Positions 44,100 through 52,721 of a stretch of DNA of 64,000 bases are shown one piece after another. The stretch is taken from positions 682,001 through 746,000 of the forward strand of contig NZ_JASATX010000001.1 in NCBI RefSeq assembly GCF_029952955.1. The letters are read 5' to 3'. Both the position numbers and the translations under genes were made by a program. The stretch is from Ruicaihuangia caeni (GTDB taxonomy: Bacteria; Actinomycetota; Actinomycetes; Actinomycetales; Microbacteriaceae). Position 1 is the first letter of the stretch, and each line of letters begins with the position of its first letter. Below the pieces are notes generated by a model. The model worked only from the letters and a program-made list of their open reading frames with translations. It was not told the DNA's origin and did no database searches.

Positions 44100-44504
44100 G
44101 TGTCCGACGCAATGCTCTCTTCGACCGATTGGCCCGGAAAACGCCTGGGGCTTCCCGAAAGCGGGTCCCGTTCGATCGCCAGGGTGGGTGTGCGCCTCGC
44201 GGCGTTCGCCATCGACTGGGCACTCGCCTACGTGATCGCGATGGCCTTCTTCGAGGGCGATGGTTTCGTGATGATGAGCATCTACGCCGTCATGCAGATC
44301 GCGATGATCGCGACCGCGGGTGGGAGCATCGGCCATCTCATCATGCGGATGAGGGTCGTGCGACTCGATGGACGGTACAACGGCGTGCTCCGGCCGGCGC
44401 TTCGAACGCTGCTCATCTGCGTTGTCATCCCAGCGGTCATCTGGGATTCCGACCAGCGCGGCATGCACGACAGACTTGCCGGCACCGTGCTGGTGCGGGT
44501 CTGA
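44100..44504 (+). CDS. RDD family membrane protein
   Basis: A 134-residue protein with the family signature near its start (RVGVRLAAFAIDWALAYVIA) and a second-half motif GHLIMRMRVVRLDG, ending with HDRLAGTVLV. Two to three transmembrane segments are predicted. RDD proteins have varied or unknown roles, some in ion exchange. Divergent from glnA, the usual actinobacterial arrangement. Confidence 0.85.
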   Translation: MSDAMLSSTDWPGKRLGLPESGSRSIARVGVRLAAFAIDWALAYVIAMAFFEGDGFVMMSIYAVMQIAMIATAGGSIGHLIMRMRVVRLDGRYNGVLRPALRTLLICVVIPAVIWDSDQRGMHDRLAGTVLVRV

Positions 44505-44537
44505 CGAGCGCTGCGTTCCGGACCGCATAGCGCTCGA

Positions 44538-45239
44538 TCAGCGTGGGCGCTGCGCGCGGACCTTGAACGGGTCGACGCCCTTCGGGATGGGCAGCCCGCC
44601 CTTGCCGAGGGAGTTGAGACGGTTGGAGACCGCAAGGATCTCGGGCTTGTTCAGCACGCGCTTGAACTGGTTGAGAGAGCGCACGATCTTGTGCAGCGGG
44701 ACCGAGTCCTCATCGGGACCGACGTAGAGGAAGTTGATCGGCACATTGGGAATGACGCGTGCGATGTTCCTGCGCTCGTCCTCGAGCATGCGCGTGGTGC
44801 GCGAGCGCGGGCCCTCGCCGATGAGCACGACGCCGCCGCGCCCGACAGCGCGGTAGACGGCATCCTGGGTGCGTGGACTGACATGCACTGGCATCTCGCT
44901 CGCCTGCCAGCCTCGGCGGAGCGAGCTCTTGAGCACTGCGCCGACCGCACCCGGCTGCCCGGCGATCTGCCCGTAGGCAGCTCGCTCGGCGCGCCGTCCC
45001 AGCACGATGAGCAGACCCAGCACACCCGCGAGAACGCCTGCGACGACGTAGAGGATGAACCCCACGACGTTGCCCGGCGCCAGCAGGAACGCCGCGACGA
45101 CGCCGGCGGCGACCGGCAGCAGGAACGCCGCCAACATGTACCAGACGGCCTTCGAGTCGTAGCGGCGGGTCATCTGGAAGACCTGCCACATCTGCTTCAT
45201 GCGGCCGGGTTCTTTCGGAGTCTTGGAGGCTCGTGCCAT
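44538..45239 (-). CDS. DUF4191 domain-containing membrane protein
   Basis: A 233-residue actinobacterial protein. Two membrane helices (about 35-75) follow a basic N-terminus (ARASKTPKEPGRMKQMWQVF), and a conserved cytoplasmic domain ends with NKPEILAVSNRLNSLGKGGLPIPKG. The function is unknown. ATG at 45239 is preceded by a -10 box at 7 nt; the longer open frame is not conserved. Commonly found near glnA and lipoyl-related genes in actinobacteria. Confidence 0.85.
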   Translation of the reverse strand: MARASKTPKEPGRMKQMWQVFQMTRRYDSKAVWYMLAAFLLPVAAGVVAAFLLAPGNVVGFILYVVAGVLAGVLGLLIVLGRRAERAAYGQIAGQPGAVGAVLKSSLRRGWQASEMPVHVSPRTQDAVYRAVGRGGVVLIGEGPRSRTTRMLEDERRNIARVIPNVPINFLYVGPDEDSVPLHKIVRSLNQFKRVLNKPEILAVSNRLNSLGKGGLPIPKGVDPFKVRAQRPR

Positions 45240-45246
45240 GACTTCA

Positions 45247-45252
45247 AGGATA
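45247..45252 (-). promoter_or_regulatory. -10 element of the DUF4191 gene (leaderless)
   Basis: TATCCT on the minus strand, 7 nt before the ATG at 45239. Confidence 0.5.
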
Positions 45253-45373
45253 GCCGCGCGCGAAGGCTCCAATGCCGCAGGGTCGGCTCCTCCCCAGTTC
45301 GTCACCGCCTCCGAGCGCGGCCTCGCGCAGCGGGGTGAGTCCAGGCGACGATCGCTCGCTGCACACTGCCTCC

Positions 45374-47029
45374 ATGCGATCGCCGGATGGGAACCCTGGA
45401 GTGCTCGACCTCAGTGCGCCTGCTGGCGGGCCGCTTCGCACCATCGGCGGCTACCGCGTCGTCGGCGAGCTGGGCATGGGGCTTCGGTGCCAAGTGCTCC
45501 TGGGCATCGCTCCCGGAGAAGCACCGGTCGCATTGAAGGTGCCACGCACGCGCGCCGCTGCTGCTGCGGCAGAGGCCGAACTGGCCGTGCTCGGGCATGG
45601 ACCTCTCACGCGCGCCGTGCCACTGCTCGACGTGAGCTCTCTGGACTACGGGGTACCGGTCCTCGTGTTCGATCGACTCGAACGCGGCACGCTCAGCGGC
45701 CTGCTCGCCGTGCGAGGCCACCTGACGCTCGGTGAAGCGGTGACCGTGTTCGCTCCGATCGCGGCGGCGCTGGCCGAACTGCACGAGTTGGGCATCTCCC
45801 ACGGCGCCATCGACGCGACGCATATCGGGTTAGACCGGCACGGAGCACCGTACTTGCTCGGCTGGGGGAGCAGTCGTCAGACGGTCGTTTCCGGCCGTGC
45901 CGCTGCCATCGACCACCGCGACCGCAGCTTCGCCGACCGCGATGCGCTCCTCACTCTCCTCTTGGAGTCGATCGACGCCGAGTCGGCCGCGTCTCTCTCA
46001 CCACCACCTCGCAGCCTCGGCGATTTCGGGGCATGGCTCCACCGGGCAGCCTTGGCGGCGCCCGTCGACTTCGAGCGACACGCACCAGGCGTCGATGCGT
46101 CGGCTGCTGGGCACCATCCTCATCCCCTGCTCAGCGGGCAGTTCGCACCCGGCGGCGCGGGCATGGCGGAACGAGCGGATGCCGGCGGGGCTGCCGCCTT
46201 GATGCGTACCGCGTTCAGCGCCTCGGCGCAGTCGCGGGCGCAGCAACCCGTAGAGCCCGTGCTGCGCGAGAGAGTGAGCTTCGTGCCGCCCCCACAGAGC
46301 GAGGAAGCGCGTGCACGGGCGTCGTTGCTGGGGGCGCTGCTCGAATGGCCGGATCGCGCGTGGAACTCGATCGCCGGGTTTCGACGATCGAACCGGGAGG
46401 GCGGAGAAACCAGTGGCACCGACGCCCGCTCGCTCTTCGCGGCGCGGCTCTACGACGTTCGGGCGCGCTGGATGGCCCTCTCCGGCCGTTCTCGCATCTT
46501 GGGGGTCGCGGGCGCGGCGGCAACGCTCGCGGCCGCTGTTCTTCTGCTGCAACCTGGCGACGAGGGCGGAGAGCGCATGAGCTCTGCTGGGCAGTCGGTC
46601 GAATCCCTTGGTCCGGATGCTCATTCCAGCCCGGTCCCGTCGGCGCCCGAGGGGGATCCCATCATCGGGGGAGACGACCCCGTGGCTGCTGCGGCACTCC
46701 TGCTGGCTGCTCGGCAGGAGTGCTTTCGGGAAGCGCAGCGCTCATGCCTGCGCGCCGTCGTGGAGCCTGGCTCGTCGGCCGAACGCTCAGACGCGCTCGG
46801 GATGGACCAGGTGATCAACGGCGGCAGGCCCGAGCCGGAACTGCTTCCGGAGGCACGACTCGAGCTGGTCGACGACTACGGCGACAGCGCGCTCGTCGCG
46901 CTTCGGGCGGGAAATGTGTTGAAGGCAGTGGAGCCGCCAGCCGCCGCGAAAACACCAACGGCCTCGGTCCTGATGGTGCGGACCGAGGCCGGATGGCGGT
47001 TCAGGGCGTACTTCGACGCGTCCGAATGA
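45374..47029 (+). CDS. Transmembrane Ser/Thr pseudokinase-like protein
   Basis: A 551-residue protein with start at ATG 45374. Residues 25-230 look like a protein kinase fold: YRVVGELGMGLRCQVLLG replaces the glycine loop and VALKVPR keeps the ATP-site Lys55. The catalytic HRD is replaced by HGA (143-145) and the metal-binding DFG by LGW (about 162-164), so catalysis is unlikely. A disordered linker follows, then one transmembrane helix (375-392) and an extracytoplasmic domain of about 160 residues with a Cys pair (QECFREAQRSC). It may sense or scaffold signals across the membrane. Confidence 0.7.
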   Translation: MRSPDGNPGVLDLSAPAGGPLRTIGGYRVVGELGMGLRCQVLLGIAPGEAPVALKVPRTRAAAAAAEAELAVLGHGPLTRAVPLLDVSSLDYGVPVLVFDRLERGTLSGLLAVRGHLTLGEAVTVFAPIAAALAELHELGISHGAIDATHIGLDRHGAPYLLGWGSSRQTVVSGRAAAIDHRDRSFADRDALLTLLLESIDAESAASLSPPPRSLGDFGAWLHRAALAAPVDFERHAPGVDASAAGHHPHPLLSGQFAPGGAGMAERADAGGAAALMRTAFSASAQSRAQQPVEPVLRERVSFVPPPQSEEARARASLLGALLEWPDRAWNSIAGFRRSNREGGETSGTDARSLFAARLYDVRARWMALSGRSRILGVAGAAATLAAAVLLLQPGDEGGERMSSAGQSVESLGPDAHSSPVPSAPEGDPIIGGDDPVAAAALLLAARQECFREAQRSCLRAVVEPGSSAERSDALGMDQVINGGRPEPELLPEARLELVDDYGDSALVALRAGNVLKAVEPPAAAKTPTASVLMVRTEAGWRFRAYFDASE

Positions 47030-47067
47030 GTGGATCAGCTGCCGAGCTGCATCAGATCCCGAGCGGA

Positions 47068-48588
47068 TCAGATGCCGAGGTCGCCCTCGAACGCTCCCTC
47101 TTCGAGTCGGTTCTTCACCGCGACGAGGAACCGGGCGGCATCCGCCCCGTCGATGATGCGGTGGTCGTACGACAGAGCCAGGTAGACGGTCGAGCGAACG
47201 GCGATCGCATCGCCGGAATCGGTGCCGACCACCACCGGCCGCTTCGTGACGATCCCCGTGCCGAGGATCGCCGACTGCGGCAGGAACACGACCGGCGTGT
47301 CGAAGAGCGCTCCGCGCGAGCCGGTGTTGGTGAGCGTGAACGTTCCGCCTGCGAGCTCGTCCGGCCGCAGCTTGTTCGACCGGGTGCGATCCGCGAGGTC
47401 GGCGATCTGGTCGGCGAGTTCGGCGATGTTCAGCGTCGCCGCGTCACGGACCACGGGCGTCAGCAGACCGCGCTCGGTGTCGACCGCGATGCTGAGGTTC
47501 TCAGTCTCGGGGTAGACGATGTTGTCACCGTCGACCGTGGCGTTGATGATCGGGTACGCCTGCAGCGCTTCGCTGGCCGCCTTCGCGAAGAACGGCATGA
47601 ACGAGAGCTTGTTCCCGGTCTTCTGCTGGAACTCGCCCTTCACGCGGTCGCGAAGCGCAGCGACCTTGGTGACGTCGACCTCCACAACCGTGGTGAGCTG
47701 CGCAGTGGACTGCATGGATTGCACAGCGCGCTCCGCCACGACCTTGCGAAGGCGCGACATCGGTGCCGACGTGCCGCGCAAGGGCGACACCTCGAGCTTC
47801 GTCGGCGCTGCGGCCTTCGCGCCCTTGCCAGACTCCGCTGCATCGAGCACGTCCTGCTTGCGGATGCGGCCGCCTACGCCGGTGCCGGTGATCGAGTTGA
47901 GGTCGACGCCCCGCTCGTTCGCGAGCTTGCGAACGATCGGAGTGACGTAGCCCGCGTTCGAGCCGGACGGCGCGACGACCTCTTCAGCCTGGCCCTCGTC
48001 GGCGGAAGGAGCTTCCGGGGCTGCCGCCGACGGAGCGGGCGGAGCCGGCGGGGCCGGGGGAGCCGGCGGGGCGGGTGCGGCCGGCTGCTCTGCCTGAACG
48101 GCGGGCTGCGGCTCAGAGCGCTGCTCGGCCTGCGGAGCCGCAAGCGGCTCCTCGCGCTCGGTGCTGGGCTCCGCGGTCGGCGCGGGCGCAGCCTGTGCCT
48201 GCTCCTCCTCGGCCTGGGTCTCGGCTTGCGCGGGCTGCTCCTGCGTCTGCTGCTGGTCCTCGACCGGCGCGCTCTGCTCGGGCTGCTCCGCCTGCTGCGG
48301 CTCTGCAGCCTCCTCGCCAGCAGACGGTGCGGCGTTCTCGCCACCACCGGATCCGTCACCGATCCGCACGAGCGGTGCGCCGACCTCGACGGTCTCGTCC
48401 TCTGGCACGAGGATCTCCTCGATGACGCCCGCCACCGGCGACGGAATCTCGGTGTCGACCTTGTCGGTCGACACTTCGAGCAGCGGCTCATCGACCTCGA
48501 CGCGATCGCCGACGTTCTTCAGCCAGCGTGTGACCGTGCCTTCAGTGACGCTCTCACCGAGCGCCGGGAGGTTGACGGATTGGCTCAT
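47068..48588 (-). CDS. sucB: 2-oxoacid dehydrogenase E2 component (dihydrolipoamide succinyltransferase type)
   Basis: A 506-residue acyltransferase. One N-terminal lipoyl domain (1-80) has the lipoylated Lys in STDKVDTE. A long linker rich in Ala, Pro, Glu and Gln follows (about 85-215). The E3-binding domain begins at YVTPIVRKLANERGVDLNSI. The catalytic domain ends with SYDHRIIDGADAARF, holding the active His and Asp. In actinobacteria this E2 commonly serves pyruvate dehydrogenase with the distant AceE. GAAGGAG lies 5 nt before the ATG. It follows lpd on the same strand by 57 bp. Confidence 0.92.
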   Translation of the reverse strand: MSQSVNLPALGESVTEGTVTRWLKNVGDRVEVDEPLLEVSTDKVDTEIPSPVAGVIEEILVPEDETVEVGAPLVRIGDGSGGGENAAPSAGEEAAEPQQAEQPEQSAPVEDQQQTQEQPAQAETQAEEEQAQAAPAPTAEPSTEREEPLAAPQAEQRSEPQPAVQAEQPAAPAPPAPPAPPAPPAPSAAAPEAPSADEGQAEEVVAPSGSNAGYVTPIVRKLANERGVDLNSITGTGVGGRIRKQDVLDAAESGKGAKAAAPTKLEVSPLRGTSAPMSRLRKVVAERAVQSMQSTAQLTTVVEVDVTKVAALRDRVKGEFQQKTGNKLSFMPFFAKAASEALQAYPIINATVDGDNIVYPETENLSIAVDTERGLLTPVVRDAATLNIAELADQIADLADRTRSNKLRPDELAGGTFTLTNTGSRGALFDTPVVFLPQSAILGTGIVTKRPVVVGTDSGDAIAVRSTVYLALSYDHRIIDGADAARFLVAVKNRLEEGAFEGDLGI

Positions 48589-48645
48589 GATGCTCCTTCT
48601 AGCCCTCGAGTGGCTCTTAGCTTAGTTCGCGCTGTGAACGCGAGG

Positions 48646-50019
48646 TCAGAGTGCGTGCAGCGGTTTGCCCGCGATGGCGAGGAATGCTTCCCCAAGGGCC
48701 TCGTTCTGAGTCGGGTGCGCGTGGATGAGCGGCGCGATGTCTTCGGGGTACGCCTCCCAGTTGACGGCGAGCTGCGCTTCACCGATCAACTCGCCGACCC
48801 GCGCGCCGATCATGTGCACGCCCACGACGGGGCCGTCCACCACCCGCACGACCTTGACGGAACCGGCCGTGCCCAGGATGCTGCTCCTGCCGTTGCCCGC
48901 CAGGTTGTAGTCGTAGGTGGCGACCTTGTCGGCGCCGTACTGCTCGTTCGCCTTCGCCTCGCTGAGGCCGATCGAAGCGACCTCAGGGTCGCAGTAGGTG
49001 ACCTTCGGGATGTTGACATCCTCGATGACCACCGGGTTCAAACCGGCGAGCTCCTCGGCGACGAAGATTCCCTGCTGGAAGCCGCGGTGCGCGAGCTGCA
49101 GGCCGGGCACGATGTCGCCGACGGCGTAGACCCCCGGCACCGAGGTCTGCAGGCGCGCATCGGTCTTGACGAAACCGCGCTCCATCTCGATGCCGACCTC
49201 CTCGAAGCCGAGACCGGAGGTCGCGGGTCCACGGCCGACCGCGACCAGAAGGATGTCGCCGTCGAACGTCTTGCCGTTCTCGAGCGTCACCACCACTCCC
49301 TGGTCGCTCTGCGTGACGGACTGGAAGCGCACGCCCGTGGAGAACTCGATGCCGCGCTTGCGGAACTGGCGCTCGAGCTGCTTGCTGATCGACTCGTCTT
49401 CGTTGGGCACCAGGTGCGGCAGGCCCTCGACGATCGTCACCTCAGCGCCGAACGAACGCCAGACGCTCGCGAACTCCACACCGATCACGCCGCCGCCGAG
49501 GATCACCGCGCGGCGAGGGATCCAGTCGAGCTTCAGCGCCGTCTCCGACGTGATGACGCGGCCGCCGATCTCGAGGCCCGGCAGCGTCCGCGAGTACGAA
49601 CCCGTGGCGAGCACGACATTCTTGCCCGTGATGGTCTGGTCGCCCACCTGCACTGTGGTCGGCGAGGTGAGGGTGCCGAAGCCGTCGATCGTCGTGATGC
49701 CGCGCGCCTTGATCAGGCCCTGCAGGCCCTTGAACTTGCTCGCGATGATGCCTTCGCGGTACGAGTTCACCGCGTTGATGTCGACGCCCTCGAGCGTCGC
49801 GTTGATACCGATCTTCGCGGCGTCGCGGGCCGAGTCCGCGACCTCCGCCGCGTGGAGCAGCGCCTTCGTGGGAATGCAACCGACGTGAAGGCAGGTGCCG
49901 CCGACTTTGTCCTTCTCGATCAGCGCGACGCTCATGCCGAGCTGGCTCGCCCGGAGCGCGGCGGCGTAACCACCGCTTCCTCCGCCGAGAACTACAAGAT
50001 CAAAGTTCTGTTCCGACAC
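48646..50019 (-). CDS. lpdA: Dihydrolipoyl dehydrogenase
   Basis: A 457-residue flavoenzyme (E3) that reoxidises the E2 lipoamide. The FAD motif is VLGGGSGGYAAALRA, the redox disulfide CLHVGC, the NAD motif VILGGGVIGVEFAS, and the C-terminal catalytic His-Glu pair lies in HAHPTQNEAL. GTG at 50019 with GAGGGAG upstream. The lpd-sucB order provides E3 and E2 together; aceE provides E1. Confidence 0.95.
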   Translation of the reverse strand: MSEQNFDLVVLGGGSGGYAAALRASQLGMSVALIEKDKVGGTCLHVGCIPTKALLHAAEVADSARDAAKIGINATLEGVDINAVNSYREGIIASKFKGLQGLIKARGITTIDGFGTLTSPTTVQVGDQTITGKNVVLATGSYSRTLPGLEIGGRVITSETALKLDWIPRRAVILGGGVIGVEFASVWRSFGAEVTIVEGLPHLVPNEDESISKQLERQFRKRGIEFSTGVRFQSVTQSDQGVVVTLENGKTFDGDILLVAVGRGPATSGLGFEEVGIEMERGFVKTDARLQTSVPGVYAVGDIVPGLQLAHRGFQQGIFVAEELAGLNPVVIEDVNIPKVTYCDPEVASIGLSEAKANEQYGADKVATYDYNLAGNGRSSILGTAGSVKVVRVVDGPVVGVHMIGARVGELIGEAQLAVNWEAYPEDIAPLIHAHPTQNEALGEAFLAIAGKPLHAL

Positions 50020-50108
50020 CCAGTCACTCCCTCGAGGTCAGGATTGCAGCGCCTCGCCGGCGTCGACGGGCGGTCTAGAGTTGGCGGTTTGTCGCCCACT
50101 CGACACTA

Positions 50109-51611
50109 CTACGCCTGAGATACCTGCTCCGCGAGTGCGATGAGTGAGAGGACGCCGACACCGGTCGGTCCGGCGCCGAGGTGACCTCGCGGCGAACCCT
50201 CGTTGTTGGCGGTGCTCGCGATGTCGAGGTGCAGCCAGGGGATCCTCTCGCCGTTCTCGCCCTGGTCGCCTACGAACTCCTGCAGGAAGACGCCGGCGAG
50301 CATCGTGCCTGCCGCAGTGTTCCCAGGCTTGGCATTCGCGATGTCGGCGACGTCCGAGCGAAGCACCTCGCGCAGGTAGCCGGGCAGGGGGAGCTGCCAG
50401 AAGAACTCGCCCGAGCCCTCACCGGCCGCCACGAGCTCGGACGCGAGCGTGTCATCGCCCATGATCGCGGTGTAGCGGTCGCCGAGCGCGACCTTCGCTG
50501 CACCGGTCAGCGTGGCGATGTCGATGATGGCGTCAGGGCGCTCCTCGGATGCCGCGACGAGTCCATCCGCGAGAACGAGCCGCCCCTCGGCATCCGTGTT
50601 CAGCACCTCGACAGTCGTTCCGCCGAGCATCGTGAGCACGTCGTTCGGCCGGATCGCATCGCCGGACGGCATGTTCTCGGCAAGGCAGAGCCACGCCGTG
50701 AGACGCACCGGGAGCTCGCGGCGCGCGACGGCGAGCAGCACTGCGAGCGCCGTCGCCGCCCCCGTCATGTCGTACTTCATTCCAACCATCGACGCCGCGG
50801 GCTTCAGTGACAGGCCGCCCGTGTCGAAGGTGATCCCCTTGCCAACGAGCGCGAGGTGGCGCTGGGCGCCTTCGGGCGCGTACCGAACTCGCACGAGTCG
50901 CGGGCCGCGGCTCGAGCCTCGACCGACGCCGAGCAGACCGCCATAGCCGCCTTCGGCGAGGGCCGCCTCGTCGAGCACTTCGACCTCGAGTCCCAGTGCC
51001 TCGGCTTCGCGCACCGCACGGTCAGCGAAGCTCGCGGGGTAGAGGTCAGAGGGAGGAGTGTTGACGAGGTCGCGCACGAGTTCGATCGCGGACGCGCTTG
51101 TCTCGGCCGCCTCGACGACCGCTGCCGCCTCCTCGTCGGCGAGCGTCGCCAGCACGGTGATCTCACTCGCGGGGCGCGAGGTCGGTTCAGTGGCGGTGCT
51201 GCGGTACTCGGTGAAGCGGTAGGAGCCGAGCGCTGCGCCCTCCAGCACGGCTTCGGCACTCGCGGCATCCGTCACCGGCAGAGCGAACACGATCGAATCG
51301 AGACCGCGCACCTGGCGGGTCACGGCGCCGGCCGCGTTCCGGAGGGCGGGCTCGTCGAGTCCCTCGCCGAGTCCGACCAGCGCGACTGCCGGCCCGCCGT
51401 CGCGCAATGGCAGGACCCGCGCGAGCTCATCGGATGCGCCGGTGACCCCGAGCTTCGACAGCGAGCCCTCGAGGCTCGGCACGGTGCCGGCCGGCGCAGC
51501 GAGCACCGGCCCGTCGGGCGTCTTGCGCACGCCGATCACGAGCAGGTCGCCGTGGGCGTCTTCGAGGGGTGCCGAGACAATGCGAAGTCGAGGGAGCGTC
51601 ATGGCAGTCAT
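50109..51611 (-). CDS. pepA: Leucyl aminopeptidase, M17 family
   Basis: About 500 residues. The two-metal site is intact: Lys and Asp in VGKGITFDTGGLSLKP, and Asp and Glu in NTDAEGRLVLADGL. The N-terminal macro-like domain is also present. Three close in-frame ATGs (51620, 51611, 51602) are possible starts; none has a clear ribosome site, so the choice of 51611 is tentative. Cuts N-terminal residues from peptides in the cytoplasm. Divergent from the PAC2 gene. Confidence 0.92.
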   Translation of the reverse strand: MTAMTLPRLRIVSAPLEDAHGDLLVIGVRKTPDGPVLAAPAGTVPSLEGSLSKLGVTGASDELARVLPLRDGGPAVALVGLGEGLDEPALRNAAGAVTRQVRGLDSIVFALPVTDAASAEAVLEGAALGSYRFTEYRSTATEPTSRPASEITVLATLADEEAAAVVEAAETSASAIELVRDLVNTPPSDLYPASFADRAVREAEALGLEVEVLDEAALAEGGYGGLLGVGRGSSRGPRLVRVRYAPEGAQRHLALVGKGITFDTGGLSLKPAASMVGMKYDMTGAATALAVLLAVARRELPVRLTAWLCLAENMPSGDAIRPNDVLTMLGGTTVEVLNTDAEGRLVLADGLVAASEERPDAIIDIATLTGAAKVALGDRYTAIMGDDTLASELVAAGEGSGEFFWQLPLPGYLREVLRSDVADIANAKPGNTAAGTMLAGVFLQEFVGDQGENGERIPWLHLDIASTANNEGSPRGHLGAGPTGVGVLSLIALAEQVSQA

Positions 51612-51683
51612 GGTAATCATCAACACGAGGCGAGCGGATGCTGTGAACCTCCGCCCCCACCCGGCCGCTGCGTCATCGCCCAG

Positions 51684-51689
51684 TACGCT
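51684..51689 (+). promoter_or_regulatory. -10 element of the PAC2 gene (leaderless)
   Basis: TACGCT, 6 nt before ATG at 51696. Confidence 0.45.
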
Positions 51690-51695
51690 GGAGGC

Positions 51696-52628
51696 ATGCG
51701 TGAACCCGGCACCCTGTACCAGCTGACGAACGGCGCGCGCGATGTGCCGTCCGGTCTGCCGCTGGTCGCCGGTCTCACCGGGTTCGCCGACGCAGGGGGA
51801 GCGGTGAGCGGCTTCACCGACTACCTCACCAACGAACTCCGGTCGGATGTCATCGCCGAGTTCGACACCGACGAGTTGCTCGATTACCGCGCGCGGCGCC
51901 CCACGATGTACTTCGATCAGGACCACCTCACGGCGTACCGCCCGCCGAAGCTGCGCCTGTCGCTTGCGCGCGACGATCTCGACACGCCCTTCCTGCTGCT
52001 CACCGGCTTCGAACCCGACTTCCACTGGGAGGCGTTCGTCGCTGCTGTGCTCGAGCTCACCGACCGCTTCGAGGTCAGCACGACGGTGTGGGTGCACGCC
52101 ATCCCCATGCCCGTGCCGCACACGCGTCCGATCGGCGTGACCGTCAGCGGCAACCGTGCCGATCTCATCGAGTCGCTGTCGATCTGGCGGCCGCATACGC
52201 AGTTGCCGGCGACGGCGCTGCACCTGCTCGAGCACCGGCTCCACCAGCGCGGCAGTTCCGTGGCGGGGTTCGTGCTGCTCGTGCCCCACTACCTCGCCGA
52301 CACCGAGTTCCCCATGGCCGCGCTCGCGGCGCTCGACAACATCAGCGCCGGCACCGGCTTGATCTTCCCCACCGACAGCCTGCGTGAAGAGGGACGCGAA
52401 TTCGTGTCGAAGATCGAGGAGCAGGTGCGCGGCAACGCCGAGCTCGAGCGACTCGTGCACACGCTCGAGGTGCGCCACGACAGCTATATGGAAGACAATC
52501 CGCTGCCGTCGCCGCTCATGGACGAGTCCGGTGAGCTTCCGTCGGCGGAGACGATCGCCGCGGAGCTCGAGCGCTTCCTCGCCGGCCGCCGCGACGACCA
52601 GAACGGCGGCAAGTCGTCGGGTCGCTGA
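51696..52628 (+). CDS. PAC2 family protein (proteasome assembly chaperone-like)
   Basis: A 310-residue protein. The PAC2 fold is recognised from LVAGLTGFADAGGAVSGFTDYL and LLTGFEPDFHWEAFVAAV, followed by HAIPMPVPHTRPIGVTVSG. The C-terminal 40 residues are acidic and disordered. Bacterial PAC2 proteins are related to archaeal and eukaryotic proteasome chaperones, and in actinobacteria their role is not established. The frame is open far upstream, but homology begins at ATG 51696. Confidence 0.87.
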   Translation: MREPGTLYQLTNGARDVPSGLPLVAGLTGFADAGGAVSGFTDYLTNELRSDVIAEFDTDELLDYRARRPTMYFDQDHLTAYRPPKLRLSLARDDLDTPFLLLTGFEPDFHWEAFVAAVLELTDRFEVSTTVWVHAIPMPVPHTRPIGVTVSGNRADLIESLSIWRPHTQLPATALHLLEHRLHQRGSSVAGFVLLVPHYLADTEFPMAALAALDNISAGTGLIFPTDSLREEGREFVSKIEEQVRGNAELERLVHTLEVRHDSYMEDNPLPSPLMDESGELPSAETIAAELERFLAGRRDDQNGGKSSGR

Positions 52629-52709
52629 GCCGGGGCCGTCACGGTCGCTGAAGGCGCCGGCGGGACCGCCGCAGCGTCCGCTCAGCGGGTGAGCGCCTCG
52701 CCCGCGGCC

Positions 52710-52715
52710 TAGACT
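52710..52715 (+). promoter_or_regulatory. -10 element of the MFS gene (leaderless)
   Basis: TAGACT, 6 nt before GTG at 52722. Confidence 0.6.
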
Positions 52716-52721
52716 GACCGG

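Noticed and set aside
46033-50118. 1361-residue plus-strand open frame
   Set aside because: It lies over the pseudokinase, sucB and lpd genes in another frame; composition is Arg/His-rich shadow translation with no domains.
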